DNA of 64,000 bases from Amoeboaphelidium occidentale (taxonomy: Eukaryota; Aphelidiomycota; Aphelidea): positions 62,001 to 126,000 of the forward strand of contig JALGPX010000003.1 of the NCBI GenBank assembly GCA_023515795.1, in the 5' to 3' direction. Within the stretch, counting starts at the first letter, position 1. Every line of letters begins with the position of its first letter. Under the pieces are notes generated by a model. The model had not been told where the DNA came from. It was given only the letters and a program-made list of their open reading frames with translations, and ran no database searches. The position numbers and the translations under genes are program-made. Positions 1 through 9,380 of this stretch are shown in pieces.

Positions 1-229
<229 letters not shown>

Positions 230-490
230 TTGCTTGAGTTGTTTGAGCAACAAAAAGGTTAAAAATATTCGCAAACGTGCGAACTTTTTCGTGAAACTCT
301 TCAGCCTGTCAGAGCATATCACGGTCGAATATCTGCTTGACATTGAGTGGCGTTCAGATGGTAACCACGCAGCTTCTGTTCAGTCTCAGTAAGGTGCAAT
401 TGAGCAACTTTGATTGGCCGTTTCAAGATTCATATTCCGATCTGGATTATTTGAAGATACATTATCCTTCGGGATCTTTTCTATAACGAA

Positions 491-1204
491 ATGAAATACA
501 TTGCTACATTAGTTTCTACTTTAATCGTGTTGGTATCATCACTACCACAGGACACTGTTGGGCCAAAGAAACTTCCGCATTGCAGCACAGTTTCAAAGGG
601 CGTTGAATGCACTACAGCGGGGGATGGATCGTTCATATCACCAGCCAAGGCATTATTAATCTGCCAAGATGGATTTGAAATGTGTAAAACAAAAGGCTTT
701 ACGGATTGTTTGAGTAAGCTGGCAACGTGCACAGAAAAGGTTAATGATGGAGACAGATCACCTTCGGGCGCTTCGGAAACTTTTGGCTTTCCGATTAAAT
801 CAAATGATCAAATGCCACGAAAGTTGTTGGATTCTTTAGCTGATCCAATGGCTCCAACTGTTCCACCTGTCCCTGATCTTCCTGATCTTCCTGATACTCC
901 TGATCTTCCAGAAACGAAACTACATTTGGATAAGACACCGGAAGCAGTAAAATTGCCAGATCCACCTAAATTACCAGAAATCGAAGCAAATAATGTATCT
1001 ATTCCTGAGCAGGTACCTGAACCACCAAAACAGAATGAGACACTGCCAGATCAAGGAAAAGATGAGCAAGTCTGTCTGTCGTGGTCTGTAGTACCCGCTG
1101 CACAGAACGGAACCGTTGACGCGACCAAAGAAATAGTTCAGCCAGACAATGTACCTTCTGGATTTGCATGTAACTTATGGATCAGTACAAGGAACGAGTT
1201 CTAA
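491..1204 (+). CDS. Secreted Pro/Asp-rich protein of unknown function
   Basis: The 237-residue product opens with a signal peptide (MKYIATL then a hydrophobic stretch to about residue 20), so it should enter the secretory pathway. Residues 25-85 hold six cysteines, suggesting a small disulfide-bonded domain. Residues 115-190 are a low-complexity acidic, proline-rich segment with repeated Pro-Asp-Leu units (PDLPDLPDTPDLPE). Two or three NxS/T sites lie in the C-terminal third. I recognise no family. A secreted or wall-associated spacer protein is an inference from composition only. The gene is divergent from the epimerase, with about 260 bp between the starts, and lies 37 bp upstream of the RING gene on the same strand. 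Confidence 0.6.
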   Translation: MKYIATLVSTLIVLVSSLPQDTVGPKKLPHCSTVSKGVECTTAGDGSFISPAKALLICQDGFEMCKTKGFTDCLSKLATCTEKVNDGDRSPSGASETFGFPIKSNDQMPRKLLDSLADPMAPTVPPVPDLPDLPDTPDLPETKLHLDKTPEAVKLPDPPKLPEIEANNVSIPEQVPEPPKQNETLPDQGKDEQVCLSWSVVPAAQNGTVDATKEIVQPDNVPSGFACNLWISTRNEF

Positions 1205-1241
1205 GCCCTTGATAGCCAAGCGGCCAAATAAATTCTGTTGA

Positions 1242-2426
1242 ATGTATTCGCAGAGTTCAAACAAACCAAAAGTGGTTGAAGTAAACCCTCCTGAAAGATC
1301 TTCTTCCTCTTCTTCCTCTAACGTAAAATGTCTAAGGAATACTGCGAAGAAAGCAGATCAATTAATGTTCTTGGGCCTCGATGAATTAGAACAATCTGAA
1401 GACTTGGAACCTTCCAGGCTTGAAACGATCGCAACAAGATTGAATGGCAACTCGATAATATGGTCTACAGAGAAGCTCAACAGTAAAGAACAATCTGCAG
1501 ACCATTTAAGTAATTTTGGACTAATGGGAACATTCAAAGATCTTCTAATAAGTAACGAGGAGTTGGAACAAAGTGCAAAGAAGCTGGAAGAAGAAGAACT
1601 AAATGCATTGAGGAACCAATACGATATCGCATTGTCGAACTTATTGGCTTACGAGCAAATTGATGATGAAGTTTACGGTGAAGGAATTCCGAATGTTTGT
1701 CTGAGTTACAATTTCCTTGTCGTATCGACCATTCAGAGAGGCACACTGCACATGAGCGATAATTGCATCAAATGGTACGGGTTTATCCTAAAGAATGCAG
1801 TTGAAACCAGAGTCATGCTGAAATTTGATTATGATAAGCTTTCGGATGTTCGGGCTAAAATACCCGAAGATGGCGCAAACCAAATGCTTCTTTTCACCGT
1901 AGACACGCAATATTTTATTCAATTTAGTTTCGAGTGCTCAGATAGTCCTGTTGTTAATACTTTGTGTGAAGATTTACGACGAAGAGTTTTTGAAGCCGGA
2001 ACTCGTGGTAAAGATCGCCAAGATAACATTTGCACAGAAAGCACCAACTCATTATTAAGCTGGAACAGCAAAGAGATTGTAGATAAAGTTCAAATATCGC
2101 GGTCTATCCTACAAAAGAAAATTATGCAGTCGTTTGATGAGTATACACAAGAACTTGTCAAAATTCAAAAAGAATATTCCTTAACATCGATCCCATCAAA
2201 TTTGGATTTATCGAAATTACTCCCTTCCGAATTATTGCAATTAGAAAGCAGAATATCCGAAGATTGTAAAATATGTTACTGCTACAATGAAGAGATCATA
2301 CTTTATCCATGCAAACACAAGATATGCTCAAGCTGTTTCAACAAGCTAGGTGATAGAAAGTGTCCATGGGATCGAAGCGATATTCAAATGACGCTTCAGC
2401 TAAATGGAGATAAGTTTGAAGAGTAA
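1242..2426 (+). CDS. GRAM-like plus C-terminal RING finger protein, putative E3 ubiquitin ligase
   Basis: The 394-residue protein ends in a C3HC4-type RING (about residues 345-382). It begins CKICY, continues with YPCKHKICSSCF and ends CPWDR, which gives the zinc ligands in order. Such C-terminal RINGs recruit ubiquitin-conjugating enzymes. The middle part (about 150-260) reads like a GRAM/PH-type domain: RGTLHMSDNCIKWYG, then a hydrophobic strand, LLFTVDTQYFIQFSF, and a following helix. GRAM domains bind membranes, so a membrane-linked ligase is plausible. Residues 20-30 are a serine run. Gene end and the next gene's end are convergent, with 19 bp between stop codons. The RING call is firm; the GRAM call is moderate; substrate unknown. 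Confidence 0.7.
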   Translation: MYSQSSNKPKVVEVNPPERSSSSSSSNVKCLRNTAKKADQLMFLGLDELEQSEDLEPSRLETIATRLNGNSIIWSTEKLNSKEQSADHLSNFGLMGTFKDLLISNEELEQSAKKLEEEELNALRNQYDIALSNLLAYEQIDDEVYGEGIPNVCLSYNFLVVSTIQRGTLHMSDNCIKWYGFILKNAVETRVMLKFDYDKLSDVRAKIPEDGANQMLLFTVDTQYFIQFSFECSDSPVVNTLCEDLRRRVFEAGTRGKDRQDNICTESTNSLLSWNSKEIVDKVQISRSILQKKIMQSFDEYTQELVKIQKEYSLTSIPSNLDLSKLLPSELLQLESRISEDCKICYCYNEEIILYPCKHKICSSCFNKLGDRKCPWDRSDIQMTLQLNGDKFEE

Positions 2427-2445
2427 ACAGTTTTCTATTTTGTTT

Positions 2446-3627
2446 TCATTTTGTCCACTGGCCATTCTTGAAGCGTTCGCGCAATGGTTTAAATGTGCAA
2501 CCTTCAAAAAGTTTCTGCTTTAAAGTATCAACAGATTCTTTAGTGTTTGATTTAACGATCAACAATTGGGAACCATCTGCAACAACATTATCCTTTTCCA
2601 ACAATTTAATCTGATCCGTCGTCAAACGAAAGAAACTTCCATATGGAGTAACACGTTCTAAAACCGCAGCTTGAAGTTTTGCTATCGGGAATGGAAGAGG
2701 AAATAGAATTGGAGGGGTTAATTCTTTTGCCAAGGATTCCGTCTCAGGTTTTCGCGTGGAAAGCTCCAACAGTTGTTTAAATGTGAAGGTTTCTTTTCCA
2801 CCGATTTCTAGCACGTGCGCACCACCAGACAGAGCATTACTAAGAGCCACATTATGCATAATTTGAACTAAATCTTCGATCATAATCGGTTGATACTTTG
2901 TCATGCCACCTCCGAACAAAGGAAACGCTGGCGCATACTTCAAAAGCACATGAAATTTCTACAACTTTAGAAATAGAACTTTAGAGTGTACGTTTAAAAA
3001 TTGATCTTCTTCTCCTAAAACAAGACTTGGTCTCAGCATGACTGCAAATTGATCTTTCGCATCACTGAACAATTTTGTTATTTCTGCCTCAGCCAACGCT
3101 TTAGTTTTCGCATACGGAATATCACTGTTTTCATCTGCGCCTATGGCACTCAAATGCAAAAGGTTTGAGCCAGAAAGTTTAGCAGCTTTTGCGACATTTA
3201 CAGCGCCATCCAACTGCACTTGTTTGAATTGATTCGAAGGCGTTTCCTCCAAAAGCCCAACCAAGTTAATGACTGTGGATGCTCCAGAGCACAAGTCCGA
3301 TACTGTTTTGTAGTTTGAAACTTCAGCTTTTGCAGTAGAAACTTTGATGGTCCCTCGCTCTGGGAACTGTTGCTTAACTACACCAGATCTTGATGCCAAT
3401 ACGACACTAAAAGGTCCCGCTACGGAAGATNNNNNNNNNNNNNNNNNNNNAGCTTTTGCAGTAGAAACTTTGATGGTCTCTCGCTCTGGGAACTGTTGCT
3501 TAACTACACCAGATCTTGATGCCAATACGACACTAAAAGGTCCCGCTACGGAAGATGATTGCAAAAGCCGCCTAACGAATGCCCTTCCAATGTAGCCGTT
3601 TCCTCCAAAGATAACAATCTTGCTCAT
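2446..3627 (-). CDS. NDUFA9-like NAD(P)-binding mitochondrial protein (complex I 39-40 kDa subunit or Coq11-type), interrupted by an assembly gap
   Basis: This is an atypical short-chain dehydrogenase of the NDUFA9/Coq11 group, which acts at the mitochondrial inner membrane as a structural NADPH-binding subunit of complex I or in ubiquinone synthesis. Exon 1 (3627-2992) starts MSKIVIFGGNGYIGRAF, with the GxxGxxG loop at residues 8-14. It ends LRPSLVLGEEDQFLN. A 33-nt intron (2991-2959) joins it to KFHVLLKYAPAFPLFGGG in exon 2 (2958-2446). The pattern RPS-x-G-EDQF followed by a GGG loop is typical of NDUFA9. Twenty Ns at 3431-3450 lie between two copies of the same 106 bp, so the real protein is probably about 335 residues, with the segment present once. 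Presence of complex I is inferred from this one gene. Confidence 0.7.
3325..3556. repeat. Direct 106-bp duplicate around a 20-N gap (probable assembly artefact)
   Basis: Bases 3325-3430 and 3451-3556 are the same sequence with one visible difference (a C/T change about 27 bp in, turning Gly into Glu). Twenty Ns separate them. The protein family has this segment once. The likely explanation is two overlapping contig ends from slightly different haplotypes that were scaffolded but not merged. Confidence 0.85.
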
Positions 3628-3716
3628 CGTTTAACAGAAAAGAGTCGCTGACGAAAATTACGTCACCTTAACTTTGGATAATGCTGCTTTATTACAATTA
3701 AGTTTACACAAATAAT

Positions 3717-5249
3717 TTATGCAATGGAATATATCAGCGCGTTCGACCTGTAAGCCTGGCATAGATTCTCAGTGCCAGGGCAAAACGGTGATGAAACAAA
3801 CAAGATCGCCTCTTCCTTTGTGTACCAGCATTGGTTTGGACCTTTGAAAACAAACGCAGAACAATTTTCCTTCTCACAGAACGCCATACAATCTTCTAAG
3901 CTCTTGTTTTCATGAAGTTTTGACAATTGCTCTCGATCACCAATATCCTTGTTACCAATAACCTGAAACTTATCTGATTTTGGAGCAGGATTTGATGTTG
4001 CAGACGGAGAAGGAAAAATGACCACTGTTAGTGAAGGTGCCGGTGGAATAGACGTTGTTGATGAAGGTTCAGGAGTGCTAGAGGTCGTGATGAGAGGAGT
4101 TGTGGATGTGATTGTCGTCGTAGTAGCTACTTGTGAAGTTGTTGTGCTCGTTGCAATTGCCGATGTAGTTATTACAGTATTTGCCGTGGTTGTTGTCGCT
4201 GGAAGTGTACTTGATGGGGATTCTGGCTTGAGTCTTAAACATACACCACATCCTTCAGGATTGTTACAATCTTTGACGGCCAGTCTTGAAGCATTATTTA
4301 GAAGGTGGCAGCTCCGTGAAGAGTTTTCAAACTTCATAGCAAAGCAAGAATTGTTCAAGGAACGGCATAAATCCAGGCAAGATCTCAAATCTTCAGCATT
4401 TCGTGTCTCATAAGAACTATTTTTCAAATCTACATCAAACTTCTTCATAGTCTCCATGTAGAGTTGAAACTGAATAGTTCCTGCAGCGGGATCATTAAAC
4501 GCAGACTGCGGTGGATTCGATGCAGTAATGTTTGGTTGCGATGGTGGCATTGAATTTTGTACAACCGGAATCGATGAAGGAGCTTCATTAGATTTAGGAT
4601 CAGCAGGCGAAGGTCCTGAAGATTGTTTTGGTGCTTTTGAAGACAGAGGTGCAGGAGCTGGCGCGGGAGATACATTTTTGGGTGGAGCTGGTGTTTGAAC
4701 TGGAGCCGGACTAGAAGTCTTGGTTGATTTTGAAGTTTCATCACCAAGATTGCCAAATGCAGTTTTTGCAGCATTATTTAAGACTCTGGGAATGTCAGCA
4801 ATTCCCTTGAAACTTTTCTTTTCAGGGCCTCCAGTTTGTTCCCTCGAGCGAGGAGTTTTGGCTGGCTCTTCGCTGTCATCATTGTCATTCTTTTGCCCTT
4901 CTTTTTTGCCGTTTCCTTTACCTTCTTTACGGTTATCATTCCGTGGTTGCTTGCCTTCTTGTTTCGCATCACGCTTCTCATCATTATCACGTTCTTCGTC
5001 ATCTTCAGACTTCTCCCCCTTATCATCTTCACGGCTTACTCTGTTAGCCCAAACATTGCCAGTTCCTTTTCCATCATTTCTTCGATTGCCTCTTTCACCT
5101 TCAGAGGATCTGACACCGCGATCATTCCTCCCAGAATTTCCACTACTTTTGCCATTGCCATTAGAGCCGTTACCTCTACCATCACCCAAGCACACACATA
5201 TAAACGTAAAGATAAGTAATATATAAATATACAGTGTCTGAGACTTCAT
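3717..5249 (-). CDS. Secreted protein with two PAN/Apple-like domains and mucin-like linkers
   Basis: The 510-residue product starts with a signal peptide (about residues 1-22, ending ICVCLG). Residues 23-45 are Gly/Asn/Ser-rich and residues 45-145 are almost entirely charged (Asp, Glu, Lys, Arg, Asn). Residues 180-265 are Pro/Ser-rich. Two cysteine-rich PAN/Apple-type modules follow, at about 275-345 (CLDLCRSLNNSCFAMKF) and about 430-505 (CMAFCEKENCSAFVFKG). A Thr/Ser-rich, probably heavily O-glycosylated linker separates them. PAN modules bind proteins or carbohydrates, so a surface or extracellular adhesin is plausible; no partner can be named. There is no obvious C-terminal membrane segment or GPI signal. 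It lies 89 bp upstream of the NDUFA9-like gene on the same strand and is divergent from SEC11. Confidence 0.7.
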   Translation of the reverse strand: MKSQTLYIYILLIFTFICVCLGDGRGNGSNGNGKSSGNSGRNDRGVRSSEGERGNRRNDGKGTGNVWANRVSREDDKGEKSEDDEERDNDEKRDAKQEGKQPRNDNRKEGKGNGKKEGQKNDNDDSEEPAKTPRSREQTGGPEKKSFKGIADIPRVLNNAAKTAFGNLGDETSKSTKTSSPAPVQTPAPPKNVSPAPAPAPLSSKAPKQSSGPSPADPKSNEAPSSIPVVQNSMPPSQPNITASNPPQSAFNDPAAGTIQFQLYMETMKKFDVDLKNSSYETRNAEDLRSCLDLCRSLNNSCFAMKFENSSRSCHLLNNASRLAVKDCNNPEGCGVCLRLKPESPSSTLPATTTTANTVITTSAIATSTTTSQVATTTTITSTTPLITTSSTPEPSSTTSIPPAPSLTVVIFPSPSATSNPAPKSDKFQVIGNKDIGDREQLSKLHENKSLEDCMAFCEKENCSAFVFKGPNQCWYTKEEAILFVSSPFCPGTENLCQAYRSNALIYSIA

Positions 5250-5459
5250 TTGTTGGAATAAAGTCAGTGTATAGCCTGAAACAATTAGTAACCAAGGATT
5301 GGTAGCACAACGCGCACAGTTGAACCTCGGCTCAGTTTAACATGGTACAAGCGTTAAGAGATACAAACCCGTGGTTCTTAGTCTATTCGTAAACTTATAG
5401 AGTCCAAGTATTTATAAGCTCATACAATCCTTGCCGCCTCTCGTCTTCTCAACAATCAG

Positions 5460-6101
5460 ATGTTTGGCGGATTGACTATAAGACAGCAGCTACAACAATT
5501 CTTGAACTTGGCTACGACTTTGGGCTCTGCCTTTATGATGTGGTAACAATTTCTACAAAACTTTAAGTCCTTAGGAAGGCAGCTGGATTGTTTTTGAACA
5601 CGGAAAGTCCAATCGTTGTTGTGTTGAGGTGCTCTTTAGATTTTCTATACTGTGCTGAACTTTAGTGAGTCTATGGAACCTGCATTTCACAGAGGAGACT
5701 TATTATTTTTGGCAATGCCTCAAGGGCCCGTCAGGCCGTTGGAAATTCCTGTGTTTAAAAGCTGGAATTACGAAATACCAATTGTGCACAGAACAATTAG
5801 GTCTCATCAGACTTCTCCGAATATCACAAAAGCCGAAGAAAAGAAGTACAAATTGATGCCGGAGAAGCAGTACGTTCTTACTAAGGGCGATCACAACAAG
5901 GAAGACGATCGAATGTTGTATTCAGACGGTGAAAGACAGAAATGGTATGAATGGTTGCACGATGAGAGCTTCATGGGTCGAGTTTACGGTTATTATCCTT
6001 ATATGGGAATGTTAACGATTCTGATTAATGATTACCCCATCCTGAAAGTTGCTTTAATCGGGACGATGGCGTTCTTTATCCTTGTGACAAGGGAAAATTA
6101 A
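5460..6101 (+). CDS. SEC11: Signal peptidase complex catalytic subunit SEC11
   Basis: SEC11 is the serine protease that removes signal peptides in the ER membrane. Three exons (5460-5542, 5575-5628, 5666-6101) with introns of 32 and 37 nt give a 190-residue protein starting MFGGLTIRQQLQQFLNLA. A membrane segment follows, then SPIVVVLSESMEPAFHRGD, which holds the catalytic Ser before Met-Glu-Pro. VHRTI carries the catalytic His and TKGDHNKEDD the C-terminal acidic box. A second hydrophobic segment closes the protein. The usual SGSMEP is SESMEP here, a Gly-to-Glu change beside the active Ser. The start was chosen because it restores the family N-terminus; a later ATG within exon 3 would lose the active site. 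Convergent with the next gene (26 bp between stops). Confidence 0.93.
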
Positions 6102-6127
6102 CATGATCAATATACACTCGATTTCAT

Positions 6128-9100
6128 TCATTTTAACCACTTATTTGCGTATGCCAAGTAAGATTCTTGCTCATTCTTCGTATTATTCTTGCTCGTGTAA
6201 CTAAGCATTTCGAAATCTCCAGTAGATTCATCCAATTGACTTCTTGTTCTTCGCTGGCTAGTTGAAACTGGCTTGTCTGCAGTGACCATGGATCCACTCT
6301 CAACGAAATCTCGTCGTTTCTTCATACTATGAAGGATGACTTCCCATTGATCCTCTAGAATCGTCTTAAGCGCCTTCTCTCGTACACCTCTCTCATCAAG
6401 GCTCTCCACTAACTTAGCTAGCGTCTCCTCGTCATCAACAGATACCCATTCGTCTACCTGTAGAAAGTTCTTTTCCAATGCTGCACCAACAGCTTGGCCA
6501 TTATAACCAAACGGCAAAGTTACAAAAGGATCTTTTACAAGTAGATTACCGCCAGTCGTAGAGGAGACAGTGTTCTTTCTCCTTCCAAAGAGATATTGTT
6601 GGTCTTCTACAGTTGAAGATACGTATCCTAGATAATCTGTTTTCCCTGCCCCTTCAATTAGTATTCTTCCAGTAGTAAAGTTCAATGATGCTTGGCCGCG
6701 AGGTCCCCAAGAATAATAGTCATAAACAGCATCAAGACCTGATCCTTGCGATTCTAAATAGTAATACCGGTTCCAGTATCTATCCCTGCCAAGAGGTCTT
6801 ATCCTCATAGGACCAGTGTAAAGCCTCATTTCTTTTTCATTATCCAACTCTTCTTTATCTAATGCTGCAAGACTAGACTCAATACGTTTTCTTGCCTCTG
6901 AATCTCCTCTCTTTTTTGCTGTCTCTTCCTTTTGAATTGCACGCATTCTTTGGTTAACTGTTTTTGAAATCAACTCCTCCAGCTCTTTGATTTCTTGTTG
7001 TATTTTCAGCTTTTCCTGCCTATTGCTTGCGGTGTCTACTTTGCCCTTCAATTCATCGATCCTCTTTTTCTCGTCATCGAATTCTCCTTGCTCTAGTACA
7101 TTTTCTTCGGTTGCAACGCTAGCTTTTGGCGTTTCCTCTTGTGATGTTGCGGCTTCAGATTTCTTCTTTGCCTTGCCTTTCTTTTTGGAACTTTGTGGTT
7201 TATCCTTTTCTTCAGCTTCTTTCTTGAGTGCTTCTTCCTTCTGCTCGATATCTTTCAGCTGATTAAGCAAATCTTTTCTTTCACTCTCTATCGTTCTTTT
7301 GTCTTTCCTGAGTTCTTGTATTTTAGCCCAACACATATCCTAAACGTTTAATCATGCAAGATTGAAACTATTACCAAGAATCTTCGAATGTCTTTAGCTC
7401 CCATGAACAAACGATCATGAATAATTGCTTCAATGAGGTCTAACCGCTCCTCTGTTGTCAATGTGTACAGATTCTTCCGTAAGAGCTCGTTCAATTCTGC
7501 TGATGGAACCAAAGAAAACTTATCAGAATCTAATCCCTCTGGCATACCCTGAGTCAGTTTTTGTACTATACTTTGCAATGAGGCAGCTGCAGGTTGAATG
7601 TTTATCATAAAAGCTGTCAGGACACACATGTAGCTTTGTCTGTTGATTCTCCAACGCCACCAGAACCCACCAATATCATAATTATCTTGCATATTGCTGA
7701 CTTCTTCTTTTTCATCGATGCCGTTTGCATCCATAGATTCCTGAGCTTCTTGTGAAGATCCTACGTCATTTTCTTGCGAAGATTCTTCTGGTGGTTCATC
7801 CTCCTCTACAGACGATTCTTCGTTATCATCCTCTTTTAAGGCTGCTGCATTGGCGTTTGCAGCATCACTGCTCATCAAGAATTGTGAAAGAAAGTATGAG
7901 TGGCGATAACCCTGCTTGACTGCTTTGTGAACTAAAGTCCATGTGAAAGCGCCAACAATTCGAGTCATGCAATACAAGATTTCGTCCAATATAGGAATCT
8001 TGTCTTCAATAAAATCAGGATCTTCTTCTTCGTTAGTCTCTGACCCATTCTTTCCATCAGAAATTAAAGAAGCACAATAATCGTCAAACGTAAAAGGAAA
8101 CAATCCCAACACTCGAGCAAAATTAAAAAGGAACGAATAAGTCAATACAGCTCTCCCAACCAAATCATTTGGAATTATGAAATCTTTCTTCCACTTTACA
8201 GCAGAACTTAGAGGCTTATAATCCTTGCCAGCATAATGGGGAATCTCAGAGTCTTCAACAGGAAACTTGACATTTTTTGGCAAAGAAGATGGTTGCAACT
8301 TGGTAACATCTAAAGCTACTGACTTTCTCTTTTTCATACTCTTGCTGAGGTAAAAGTCTTCGATTTGTTTCTTGCTCTTGAATCTGTTTTTCTCGTAATC
8401 ATAAACTTCTTGTGGAGGATTAATTTGAATGTGTTTCAATTGATCAAGTTCTTTCTTTAATTTATCAAAGTGGCTTTCTTCTATGTCGTACTTTAGCTTA
8501 TATAAATCATTCTCCAGTTCAGACAAATACGTAGGCCGAATGGACCACACAAGAGCAGCTTGTTGATTTTCAACTGGATTGTCTACCAAAGCAGTTGTAA
8601 TGGACGTATTGGGAACTTCTTTCTGAATAGCATCCTTCAAGAACACCCTTAAAAGTGCCTTTGTGACTGTATTCTTTGGTCTCTGTATTTCCGTGCTGCC
8701 CTTAACTTCAACCTTCTTTTTGTCTTTTCCCAAATAAACTTCGACTTCGTAGAATTTTACTTCATCCGTGTCTTCCTGGAAAGATGAATATGATCGCTTT
8801 TTCGAAGGCGAGCCGACTTCTCGTAAAACAACTCCCTCCAAAGCAGCTGCAGAATCTTGCACTCCTGTAACAGCATTCACCATAACGTAGTCACCAACAA
8901 AGAATTCCGTTTCAACTTCTTTCAATGCGTAATCGATAACGCCTTCGAATCGGGTTCCTTTCTCTTTCGATGTTGCTGAAGTGTGCATCGTAACTTCATA
9001 ATTGTACTGAATCTTGCGCAGTAAATAGAGCATGAGATCCAGCGACAGTTTGTATTTGTATTCCTTTACTCTGCTCTCAGCTGCGAAGGCCTCTTCCATA

Positions 9101-9309
9101 TTGAGCGGCTTTAGGTCTCCAGACTGCTGATTTTGGGTTGATTGAAACTTTCGTTGTCTGTACTCCGTAAGCTTGTCGATATATTCTTCGTAGCTTGTAA
9201 AGATTTCCTTTGTAAAGCGTACTTGGAATACTCCGCCCTCATCGACATCAATTTTATTATTCCGGAATTTCACTTCGGTGTTTTCTTCGTTTATTTCATA
9301 AATCGTCAT
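6128..9309 (-). CDS. ITC1: ISWI-complex large subunit, Itc1/ACF1 family (WAC, DDT, WHIM domains)
   Basis: Itc1/ACF1 proteins pair with the ISWI ATPase to slide and space nucleosomes. Exon 1 (9309-7375) and exon 2 (7339-6128) join across a 35-nt intron (7374-7340), giving 1048 residues. The N-terminal 100 residues match the WAC module (FTKEIFTSYEEYIDKL). A DDT domain lies near 400-460 (AVLTYSFLFNFARVLGLF, then FPFTFDDYCASL). An acidic stretch follows. WHIM1 spans the splice (RLDLIEAIIHDRLF, then MGAKDIRRFLDMC), then a long Lys/Glu coiled coil, then the WHIM motif RPLGRDRYWNRYYYLES. The start is the second in-frame ATG (MTIYEINEE), which sits where WAC proteins begin. No bromodomain or PHD finger follows, as in fungal Itc1 and unlike animal BAZ1A. 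Confidence 0.88.
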
Positions 9310-9380
9310 GTTGCAGCAAAGATTTTCTATGACTCGCAAGCTTGGTTTGAATCAAGATCGGTGGAACCGAAAATATCAGC

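Noticed and set aside
4720..5226. Long plus-strand ORFs antisense to the PAN protein (Ser/Leu/Phe-rich)
   Set aside because: They are reverse readings of Glu/Lys/Asn-rich codons; no domain, and the minus frame has a signal peptide and PAN modules.
5310..5400. A tRNA-like A-box near GGCTCAGTTTAACATGGT
   Set aside because: No B-box (GGTTCGANNCC) or acceptor-stem pairing could be found downstream.
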